The translations under genes were made by a program, and so were the position numbers. Positions 23,185-29,402 of a stretch of 36,848 nucleotides of DNA are shown here, piece by piece (the first letter of the stretch is position 1; each line of letters starts with the position of its first letter). Below the pieces are notes generated by a model. The model did no database searches. It saw only the letters and a list, made by a program, of their open reading frames with translations, and was not told the origin of the DNA. The stretch comes from Mycobacterium sp. AT1 (GTDB taxonomy: Bacteria; Actinomycetota; Actinomycetes; Mycobacteriales; Mycobacteriaceae), in NCBI RefSeq assembly GCF_002043095.1, contig NZ_MVOC01000070.1:1-36848 (forward strand), in the 5' to 3' direction.

Positions 23185-24011
23185 GGCAGGACCTCGTCGA
23201 ACGTCGGTGCGGGACCCGACCGGAGCGCCACGATCACGTTGGCGCCGGCGTCCTCGAGCCGTTGTACGTCGTCGGGCTCCAGTCCGTCGTCGACGACGAC
23301 CGCGTCGAACTCCTCCAGATCGCAGATGCGGTGGACGGCACGTCGGGTGAACTTGGTGTGGTCGACGAGAAGGACGCTCAGCTCGGCACTTTCGACGAAG
23401 GCGCGCTTGAGGTCGGCGGCGGCGCTCGAGGGGTGGAAGCACATGCCGCGGGACACGGCGGGCACCGACATGAAGAGGACGTCGTAGTGCATGTCGCGCA
23501 GCGTGCGGACCGATTGCGGGCCGACGAAGGACGAGAAGTCGGCCACGTAGTCGCCGCCGACGGCGTTGAGCCGGACGTCGGGGTCGGTGGCGAGTTCGTT
23601 GATGGCGGGCAGGAAGTTGGTCACGACGGTCAGCGGAAGGTGGGCTCGCAGGGCGGGCAGAACGTGCAGGGCGGTGGTGCTGTCGTCGACGGCGACGGCT
23701 TGCATGTCGACCCGCTGGGCAGCCCACTGGTAGCCGGCCTTGGCGATCGCGTCCTTCTCGCTGACGTTGAGACCCCGGCGCATTTCGACGCTGCGCTCGA
23801 ACGCCTCGCTGGGCGGCGCCTCGGCGCCGGAGCGAACCTTGCGGAGCATGCCCTGGGCGTCGAGCTGGTCGAGGTCGCGGTGAATGGTCATGGTGCTGAC
23901 GCCGAACCGGTCGGCGAGCTCGTCGATGCGGGCGCCGCCGCGGGACTTCACGAACGCCACGATCTCGGAGCGCCGGTGGACGTGGCTGCTGATCTTCGTT
24001 GACTGCGCCAT
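23181..24011 (-). CDS. DeoR-family transcriptional regulator
   Basis: A 276-residue sugar-operon regulator. The N-terminal helix-turn-helix RRSEIVAFVKSRGGARIDELADRFGVSTMTIHRDLDQLDAQGMLRKVRSGA is the DeoR signature. The C-terminal domain (EKDAIAKAGYQWA, DDSTTALHVLPAL, TVVTNFLPAINEL, LLVDHTKFTRRAVHRICDLEEFDAVVVDDGL) binds a sugar phosphate in this family. It is first in the operon with kinase, dehydrogenase and aldolase, so it probably represses its own operon until a phosphorylated intermediate appears. The start at 24011 follows GTGAGAGAG; longer in-frame sequence upstream is not supported. Quasi-repeats at 24046-24077 are a candidate operator. Confidence 0.88.
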   Translation of the reverse strand: MAQSTKISSHVHRRSEIVAFVKSRGGARIDELADRFGVSTMTIHRDLDQLDAQGMLRKVRSGAEAPPSEAFERSVEMRRGLNVSEKDAIAKAGYQWAAQRVDMQAVAVDDSTTALHVLPALRAHLPLTVVTNFLPAINELATDPDVRLNAVGGDYVADFSSFVGPQSVRTLRDMHYDVLFMSVPAVSRGMCFHPSSAAADLKRAFVESAELSVLLVDHTKFTRRAVHRICDLEEFDAVVVDDGLEPDDVQRLEDAGANVIVALRSGPAPTFDEVLP

Positions 24012-24045
24012 CTCTCTCACCCCTTCCGTTCTCTCGCCGTCATGC

Positions 24046-24077
24046 GAAAGTATCACCAAACATCACATTGAAACACC
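24046..24077 (-). promoter_or_regulatory. Candidate DeoR operator: tandem quasi-repeats
   Basis: On the plus strand AAAGTATCACC, AAACATCACA and TTGAAACACC follow each other with a 10-11 bp period, which puts the repeats on one face of the helix. They lie 35-66 bp before the regulator ATG. DeoR-family proteins often bind such direct repeats. Confidence 0.5.
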
Positions 24078-24114
24078 GGCTATGTGAGATTCGACGGGGG
24101 AGTGGTGCGGTGGG

Positions 24115-24522
24115 TCAGCGGCGGTAGGTCTTGGCGGCTTCCTCGTCGAGTCTTTTGTGGGCCTCCTGCCACGTTGGGCGACTGTCGGTCCCGGGAGTCC
24201 AGAACGCGAACAGTGATTGCGCGGTGCGTGGGGCGAAGCGCTTCATCGTCTCGACGTGGGGGTGGCCGACGACGGCGGCCTGCAGGTGCTCGCGGCTCTC
24301 CCAGGCGGACAGCGTGAAGAAGGTGCCCTTGAGGGGCTTGGCGATCAGCGAAACGCCCAACACGCCAGGTGAATTCAGCATCTGACGGCGAATTCGCAAC
24401 GCGGCGACGAAGAATGCGGGCACGTCGCGGCGGTCTCGCAGTTGGAACTTGGAGGCCATCACGGTCGGGTTGGCGGTGAGGGCTGGGCGCTGCTTGGGTG
24501 TGGCCCACGGAAGTGTCGGCAT
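24115..24522 (-). CDS. ABM-like/DUF3291-type small oxygenase-fold protein
   Basis: A 135-residue protein with a dimeric alpha-beta barrel look: VPAFFVAALRIRRQMLNSPGVLGVSLIAKPLKGTFFTLSAWESREHLQAAVVGHPHVETMKRF. The pattern 'one strand, helix, strand with T-L-S-x-W-E-S, helix' is that of antibiotic-biosynthesis monooxygenase and DUF3291-like proteins. The family covers heme-degrading and small oxygenase proteins and many unknowns. GGGGGA lies about 6 nt before the ATG at 24522; upstream in-frame sequence to 24975 is not credible. Base composition is like the core genome, so it marks the left side of the island. A tandem repeat lies 40 bp upstream. Confidence 0.65.
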   Translation of the reverse strand: MPTLPWATPKQRPALTANPTVMASKFQLRDRRDVPAFFVAALRIRRQMLNSPGVLGVSLIAKPLKGTFFTLSAWESREHLQAAVVGHPHVETMKRFAPRTAQSLFAFWTPGTDSRPTWQEAHKRLDEEAAKTYRR

Positions 24523-24959
24523 GGATTTCCCCCCGGGAGGTGGTCGGTCCACCCCAGGCTCACATGCCAGTAGTGACATGTCAATAGTGGAATGAGGGGA
24601 AGCGGCCGCGGACCGAAGGTATTGGGGGGCCACCGGAGTTTCTGGTCGGCTGCAGATATCTGAACAGGCGCACATCTCGTTCAGCGGCGGTGAGCGCTGC
24701 ACGTCTTGCGTTGTGGCGGGTGTTGACACAAGAGATGTAGAGGCTTCCTGGCCGCCAGCGGGGACCTCCGCTTGGCCATCAGCCGGTACTCCTTCATGGC
24801 CAGAGCATCGCTCTTCGTGCGTCTGTGACGGAAAACGCCAACGGAGTCCAGCCCAGGGTGCACGCAGCAGCCATCGCATACCGCTGAGTGTCGGCAACCC
24901 CTGCAAGAATCGCCCAGCAACGGCCAGTCCTTGAGGCCTGACCTCGATTAAGGAGACCA
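24523..24959. other. Gene-free region at the left edge of the island
   Basis: Apart from the tandem 14-mers at 24562-24589, I see no supported gene in this 437-bp stretch. A minus-strand frame at 24681-24920 has no ribosome site; it may be debris of a former gene. The island boundary probably lies here. Confidence 0.5.
24562..24589. repeat. Tandem 14-bp repeat with central palindrome
   Basis: ACATGCCAGTAGTG (24562-24575) is followed directly by ACATGTCAATAGTG (24576-24589), 12 of 14 bases equal. The junction forms the perfect palindrome TGACATGTCA (24574-24583). The site is 40 bp before the ABM-like gene start and could be an operator. Confidence 0.5.
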
Positions 24960-26435
24960 ATGCCTGAGTCAGCACTGACGGTCAAAACGACCCCTGGCAC
25001 CCACAGGTGTAGTTGGACGTTGTACAAGCCGCCACATGAGGAGGCCTGGCAATCGGAGGGCGATGTCACGCTTCTCGGCGACAGTCAGCCTGCAGGGGCC
25101 GTCTACGGGCGTGCACCCGTGACCTATCAAATTTCCTCTAGCGGCGGGCTCTCGGCAGGCTTCCCACAGAAGTTTGAATACCCGACCGTCTGCGGCGAGT
25201 TAGTCAACGGACGCGACGTAATCCTGGTTGACGCGATGCTCAGATCGTGGCAAGAGGACCGTGGCGGGATCATGTCGGGCGCTAACGCCCATTTTGATGC
25301 TTGGGCTGCGCTGGTGGGGCACGGTATCCCGAGAACGCCTGATGTCTTGGTGGACTCCGGCATGGTCCAAGTCACCCATCTTGATTCGTTCGCGGCGCGC
25401 TGCCCAATCGAAGAGATTGGCTACCCCGAAAAGCCCTACGAGGCAGATGATCCCACGTTTCAGGTGAAGTTCCGTAAGGACAGTTGTCAGGTTTGGTCCG
25501 ATGGCGACGCTGAAGTGTCGCTCGAATATCGCATCTCCGCAGACACCGGCATCACTGGGTATCACTTTAGTGTGGCGTTCAGCCCAACTGTCACAATCGA
25601 ATTGAAGACACCCGTGCCGATTAAGGACTTCTTCACGTCGTGGGTCCTTCCACTGCACGGGCTAGTGTCGGCCGCCACGGCGCAAAACGAAGACATCACC
25701 TACTGGTCGTGCTCGCCTGTTATCGAAGGCGACGATGACCCGCCCTCTCGGCGCCAATTCCAAGTGTTCACAAGGTCCGTTACTCAGAAGCCGTATGCCT
25801 CAGAGAGCACGGTCCCCGACAAGCATGTCTCGTCCATCCGCCTCGCCGAAGGCGAGTCGCTGCTCCATCTGCTCCGGCGCTGGCAGAGCCTCCAAACGGA
25901 GCAGAATCCGATCTTGGACACGTACGACGTGCACTCGTTGGGGTCAGACCAGGCATCACGTGCACGCTTTCTTCTGCTGGTGCAGGCACTAGAAGGGCTC
26001 TGCGGCCACGAAGAGCGACTGAGTGGGAGGTGGGCGAAGTTTGAGGCGAAGCGGGCAAGGATTATTGATGGTTGTCGAAAGAGCCTAGAAAATAAGGACT
26101 TTGAGTACTTGGAGCGGACGTTGCCGAGGACGCCAGAAAATCTGGACGACGCGCTTATAGAGATGCTCCAATCACTGCCCATGAATCTAGAACCAGAGTT
26201 GGCAGAGTCCAAACTAGTGAAGACCGTTCTCGCGCAGGTCGACAAGGTCACTACCACCGTCGGGGCACTGCGATATGTCAGGAATCAGTTATCGCACGGT
26301 AAAGAGACTTTCGATCCCTACGACTTGCACGTAGTTGCGGGCGTCCTTGGTCGAGTAGTGCGAGGACACCTCTTTAGACTGCTGGAGGCATCTCACGCTG
26401 CTCAGGAGCGCGTGCTGGCACCACCGGACCGCTAG
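24960..26435 (+). CDS. ApeA-like HEPN-domain protein, candidate anti-phage effector
   Basis: A 491-residue protein. The N-terminal half (about 1-290) is beta-rich and resembles the ApeA N-terminal domain, including VCGELVNGRDVILVDAMLRSW, where ApeA-type proteins have a 'G-x-x-x-x-G-x-x-V-x-L' strand pair. The C-terminal third is helical: SRARFLLLVQALEGLCGHEERL and then VGALRYVRNQLSHGKETFDP. Arg441 to His446 in RNQLSH is the RX4H catalytic motif of HEPN ribonucleases. ApeA is a single-gene abortive-infection defence in E. coli. AAGGAG is 5-10 nt before the ATG. Codons such as TTA and ATA and lower G+C set it apart from the neighbours. HEPN part fairly sure, N-terminal match moderate. Confidence 0.7.
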   Translation: MPESALTVKTTPGTHRCSWTLYKPPHEEAWQSEGDVTLLGDSQPAGAVYGRAPVTYQISSSGGLSAGFPQKFEYPTVCGELVNGRDVILVDAMLRSWQEDRGGIMSGANAHFDAWAALVGHGIPRTPDVLVDSGMVQVTHLDSFAARCPIEEIGYPEKPYEADDPTFQVKFRKDSCQVWSDGDAEVSLEYRISADTGITGYHFSVAFSPTVTIELKTPVPIKDFFTSWVLPLHGLVSAATAQNEDITYWSCSPVIEGDDDPPSRRQFQVFTRSVTQKPYASESTVPDKHVSSIRLAEGESLLHLLRRWQSLQTEQNPILDTYDVHSLGSDQASRARFLLLVQALEGLCGHEERLSGRWAKFEAKRARIIDGCRKSLENKDFEYLERTLPRTPENLDDALIEMLQSLPMNLEPELAESKLVKTVLAQVDKVTTTVGALRYVRNQLSHGKETFDPYDLHVVAGVLGRVVRGHLFRLLEASHAAQERVLAPPDR

Positions 26436-26473
26436 CCGCCGGGGTTCAGCAGGACAACGCGTCGACGATTTGA

Positions 26474-26926
26474 CTATTCGCGTTCTGATTGGCTCGCTGA
26501 GGCCGAGTCGGTCTTTTGGTCGAGCGCGTCCTGAGCGGCGTCGGCAAGGTTCTGCCAAGCCTGTGCCGTCTGCTGCAGGCTGGCGAGATTGAACTGATAG
26601 CTGAAGGCTGCGTTGCCCTTCGCGCTAGTTGGCTCGCGCCAAGTCCAAAGGGTTCCGTTCGCGTAGTAGTGGGCACCATGCACCAGATGATTGCGCCATT
26701 CGTGCAGCGCTTCGTATCCGTCGGTGATCTGTTCAAGGCGCGTACCCCTAGGCGCGATCTTGCGAAGTTGCTCCACAAGCCGGGTGCCGCTTAGGCCGCG
26801 GCGAGGCGGCTCGCCGCCAGCTGGGGCAAGGCAGCGATCAAGCAGCATCTCGACCCGCCCGCCGAGGTAAAGGACTCGTCCGAGCGTGACCGCGAAGGTG
26901 TCGGGTAGGTCTTCCACGCTTCCCAT
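26474..26926 (-). CDS. Small helical protein with HEPN-like RX4H motif
   Basis: A 150-residue mostly helical protein not recognised by name. Residues 10-35 (TFAVTLGRVLYLGGRVEMLLDRCL) and 65-85 (LEQITDGYEALHEWRNHLVHGAHYY) are helices. R78-N-H-L-V-H83 has the exact R-N-x-x-x-H spacing of HEPN ribonucleases, placed after a helix as in that fold. The C-terminal helix about 115-140 ends in a polar tail. It converges with the ApeA-like gene (38 bp between stops), so two possible HEPN proteins sit side by side. The start is uncertain: the ATG at 26926 has no clear ribosome site. It could be a minimal toxin, or a non-catalytic relative. Confidence 0.55.
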   Translation of the reverse strand: MGSVEDLPDTFAVTLGRVLYLGGRVEMLLDRCLAPAGGEPPRRGLSGTRLVEQLRKIAPRGTRLEQITDGYEALHEWRNHLVHGAHYYANGTLWTWREPTSAKGNAAFSYQFNLASLQQTAQAWQNLADAAQDALDQKTDSASASQSERE

Positions 26927-27060
26927 TGTCAGTCAGACCCCATTCGCTTTCGGGGAAAATCGCCGACCACACGGTGACGGCAGCGCCAATGGGGCGTAGA
27001 GACCCCCACCCCCGTCATCCCGGCCCAACGGCCGAGACTGCTAGTTTCACGGCGTGCGGC

Positions 27061-27077
27061 TCAGAGAGATTCTCTGA
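27061..27077. promoter_or_regulatory. Perfect palindrome before the Ntn-hydrolase gene
   Basis: TCAGAGA-GAT-TCTCTGA lies just downstream of a -10-like TAGTTT (27042-27047) and 28 nt before the TTG start. It would be an operator next to the start site or a small RNA hairpin in the leader. Confidence 0.5.
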
Positions 27078-27105
27078 TGGAAAGGGAGTTTGAAGGCACG
27101 ATGCG

Positions 27106-27864
27106 TTGACGTTGATACTGGGGATGAGCAAGTCAGAGGGAATCTACATGTCGGTCGACTATCGCATTACGCCGAAGAAAAAGGGGTCTGAGCCACTTCC
27201 TGACGCAGTGAAGTTTTTGACCGTGTACTACCGAAGCGGATCCAAAGCCCTATTTGCTTACACTGGCGACGTCGCGATCCTCCCTGGAGGCAGGGCTTTC
27301 GGCGGCTGGCTAAAAGAGACCCTGCGCGACCACGCAGTGGAATTTAACTCGTCCATGAAGCATTTGGGCCGACAACTGAAGCAGGAGATTGCTCCCCTCC
27401 GGTGGTCACTGGTCTTGAATGTGCTTGTAATTGACGGTGATCAGCGCTACTTCGCCGGTTTTTCCAACATGAAGCCAAGGGGCTTTGTGACCCGGTCGTT
27501 TGACCACAAGGTGGAAAAGCTCACGAAACCCTTTGTATTTGGCAATGGGGCACCCGCCCGGCGCGTCATAGCAGATGAACGCGCCGCCTTACTCTCCGAG
27601 CAACTTTCCGTTCATCCGCGAGACCCGCGAGAGCACATGAACCTATTGGCGGCTGTGAACCGGCGCGTGGCGAAGAAGGCGTCCACAGTGAGTCCTTACT
27701 GTCACGTCTCGTTCATCAACGCGGACGACCGCTACGCCCCTAAATCTGAAGCCTTTTTGGAACACGGCGAGGTCGCGCCGGTAGACATGCCAGAAATCGT
27801 GATGGGCTTCGATCTCACAGATATCAAGGAGCGGCTGCGAAGGCGCAGTACCGATGGTCGCTAG
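27106..27864 (+). CDS. Proteasome-beta-like Ntn hydrolase (Thr1 type), function unknown
   Basis: A 252-residue protein that begins M-T-L-I-L-G-M-S-K-S-E-G-I-Y-M-S-V-D-Y-R. If Met is removed, Thr becomes residue 1, Asp is 17 and Arg is 19, exactly the Thr1/Asp17/Arg19 arrangement of proteasome beta subunits and HslV. Lys35 in DAVKFLTV is close to the usual Lys33. The next strand ALFAYTGDVA matches the '(A/S)xxG' region. No proteasome propeptide is present. The start is TTG, with GAAGG 10 nt upstream, and is fixed by the need for a terminal Thr. A standalone hydrolase in an island is unusual. Its substrate could be a peptide or amide. It is not the housekeeping PrcB. Confidence 0.6.
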   Translation: MTLILGMSKSEGIYMSVDYRITPKKKGSEPLPDAVKFLTVYYRSGSKALFAYTGDVAILPGGRAFGGWLKETLRDHAVEFNSSMKHLGRQLKQEIAPLRWSLVLNVLVIDGDQRYFAGFSNMKPRGFVTRSFDHKVEKLTKPFVFGNGAPARRVIADERAALLSEQLSVHPRDPREHMNLLAAVNRRVAKKASTVSPYCHVSFINADDRYAPKSEAFLEHGEVAPVDMPEIVMGFDLTDIKERLRRRSTDGR

Positions 27865-27988
27865 CGACGAGCGTCCACAGCTATCGAATGAGTATGTTAG
27901 AAGCACTGCCTTCGGAAGTTGAGCGGACAGCACTGAATTCGCGAACGCTCCAGAATCTGGGATCGGCCCACACTGCGAGGCGCAACGT

Positions 27989-28876
27989 TTACGGGTTGTC
28001 TAAGACCCAACTGCCGCCGGGTGGTTCTTCGGCGTGCATGAACAGCTCGGTGCCCGCCTCGATATCCGTGATGCGAATGAAAAATTCTTTGCCGGACCGC
28101 GCGTCCGTGATGACCGAGAAAGGCTGTTCGCCGTCGGTTTCCTCTCGTACCTGCGAGTCAAGCAAATCAAGCCGATAACGAGGCAGTCGAGCGAGCTCGG
28201 TGAGATAGTTCTGAACTGCTTGCGCTGACGAGAACGACCGGCCGGTGTTGTTTTCGGGACGTTGGTCAATGCGCCATACGACGTACTCGGCAACCGAGGT
28301 TTCGCCACTTCCAAGCGATCCCGACACTTTATACGTGATGTTGTAGCCGCGTTCAAAAGCTTTGGGCTGGAGCCTGTCAGCTCGGGTCATCACTTGAGCG
28401 GCAAGGGCCAGAGGGTCATCCGCCGTCTCTGGCTCTGGCTCGTCAGGCGCTATGTCGTCGGCTTCTATGTCGTCGTGCTCGTCCTGGGGCGGCACGTCCA
28501 GAAGCTCCGTAATCGTAATTGTGGCGTCCCGCACCGACCGGATGCGAAGACGCATGTCCAGCAGGTGCGTAATCCGGTGGAGCAGTTCGAAGGGCTCCAC
28601 GCCGTGGATTTGGATATCGGCCGCCCGAATGTTCGGCGTCTCGTAGATGGATCGCTCGGCTAGTTCTGACTTGCGCACGGCGATGACGTGTGGTGTGTGC
28701 ATCCCAGTTTCACCGCCGCCGAAATCGAGCCCGATGATGAGCCACTCATCTCGGTCAACCCCGGTGAGGTCATAGATGTCCACCGGCCCGGTCAGCTTCT
28801 GATCGAGCTGCAATGTACCCACCCAGTCTGGGTAGGTCACCGTTGCGTGGCCCCACTCGTAGTCGTACTCGTCCAT
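27989..28876 (-). CDS. Two-domain protein of unknown function with acidic linker
   Basis: A 295-residue soluble protein I do not recognise. The N-terminal part (1-145) has alternating strands (VGTLQLDQKLTGPVDIYDLTG, DEWLIIGLDFGGGETG) and a helix EPFELLHRITHLL. About residues 148-175 are an acidic linker (DEHDDIEADDIAPDEPEPETADD). The C-terminal part (180-295) has a helix-rich start and strands such as EFFIRITDIEAGTELFMHAEE. No signal peptide or membrane helix. The ATG at 28876 is chosen for GAGGAG about 10 nt upstream over a TTG at 28945. It converges with the Ntn-hydrolase gene, 124 bp between stops, and lies in the lower-G+C island. Confidence 0.6.
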   Translation of the reverse strand: MDEYDYEWGHATVTYPDWVGTLQLDQKLTGPVDIYDLTGVDRDEWLIIGLDFGGGETGMHTPHVIAVRKSELAERSIYETPNIRAADIQIHGVEPFELLHRITHLLDMRLRIRSVRDATITITELLDVPPQDEHDDIEADDIAPDEPEPETADDPLALAAQVMTRADRLQPKAFERGYNITYKVSGSLGSGETSVAEYVVWRIDQRPENNTGRSFSSAQAVQNYLTELARLPRYRLDLLDSQVREETDGEQPFSVITDARSGKEFFIRITDIEAGTELFMHAEEPPGGSWVLDNP

Positions 28877-29188
28877 TGCTACCCACTCCTCGTCGCCGTG
28901 AGGGTAATTGTCAACTACCACGATTCGGGCGCGACACTCGGCCAAGAGGCATGTCCTAGGCCATCAATCCCTTGGGTCAAGTGCTAGGTGAAGCGACCAG
29001 TCTTGGGGTCGTCCCATCATGATCACTGTGCCGTCGGGCATTTGCTTCTTGCCTGCCGACGAGATGCAGGGAGCGATCCGACGTTCGGCGAGCTTTTCGG
29101 GTGGGCATGGCCCGACACAAATAGATAGCACGTGGGGGCACGGCAGCAGTCTAAGGGAGGTCAAACGGGCCCTAGCTGCGAAGATATG
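28877..29188. other. Region between the unknown gene and tRNA-Arg
   Basis: A 312-bp stretch without a supported gene. One minus-strand frame (28964-29131 from a GTG) would give a 55-residue Cys-containing peptide, but no ribosome site or family was seen. This is the insertion edge next to the tRNA 3' end. Confidence 0.4.
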
Positions 29189-29264
29189 TGGTGCCCCCGG
29201 CAGGATTCGAACCTGCGGCCTTCCGCTCCGGAGGCGGACGCTCTATCCCCTGAGCTACGGGGGC
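29189..29264 (-). tRNA. tRNA-Arg (anticodon CCG)
   Basis: The minus strand folds as a full cloverleaf. The acceptor GCCCCCG pairs with CGGGGGC, then discriminator A and an encoded CCA (29191-29189). The D arm is GCTC...GAGC, the anticodon stem TCCGC/GCGGA holds loop CTCCGGA with anticodon CCG, and the T arm is GCAGG-TTCGAAT-CCTGC. It reads the CGG codon. Its 3' end faces the lower-G+C island, as expected if an element integrated here. It is divergent from argS. Confidence 0.95.
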
Positions 29265-29388
29265 GCATGCTGAACCAGCAGCGCCGATTGGGCTTGCACA
29301 GCCTAACGCATGGCCGACGGCTTGATCGCCGCCCGGGTGGCCCGCGCACCTGCGAGTAAAGGATTCGGGGAGAAACCACCCCAGACCA

Positions 29389-29394
29389 TAGGAT
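29389..29394 (+). promoter_or_regulatory. Candidate -10 of the argS operon
   Basis: TAGGAT fits TANNNT and ends 8 nt before the GTG of argS, so the mRNA would have almost no leader. No ribosome site is visible. Confidence 0.5.
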
Positions 29395-29402
29395 GGTCCC
29401 CC

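Noticed and set aside
24624..24640. Possible left att site matching the tRNA-Arg 3' end
   Set aside because: GGGGGGCCACC only loosely resembles the tRNA end GGGGGCACCA. It is too short and imperfect to claim.
24830..24840. Third copy of GGAAAACGCCA from the 38-bp element
   Set aside because: The associated GGGGGTTAACCCCC palindrome is missing at the expected distance and no promoter follows, so it is probably chance.
24681..24920. 79-codon minus-strand frame near the island edge
   Set aside because: The segment TKSDALAMKEYRLM faintly recalls GIY-YIG-type proteins, but there is no ribosome site, the rest does not fit, and no active-site motif is present.
28964..29164. 66-codon minus-strand frame next to the tRNA
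   Set aside because: It needs a TTG or GTG start without a ribosome site; the Cys pattern is suggestive but no family was recognised.
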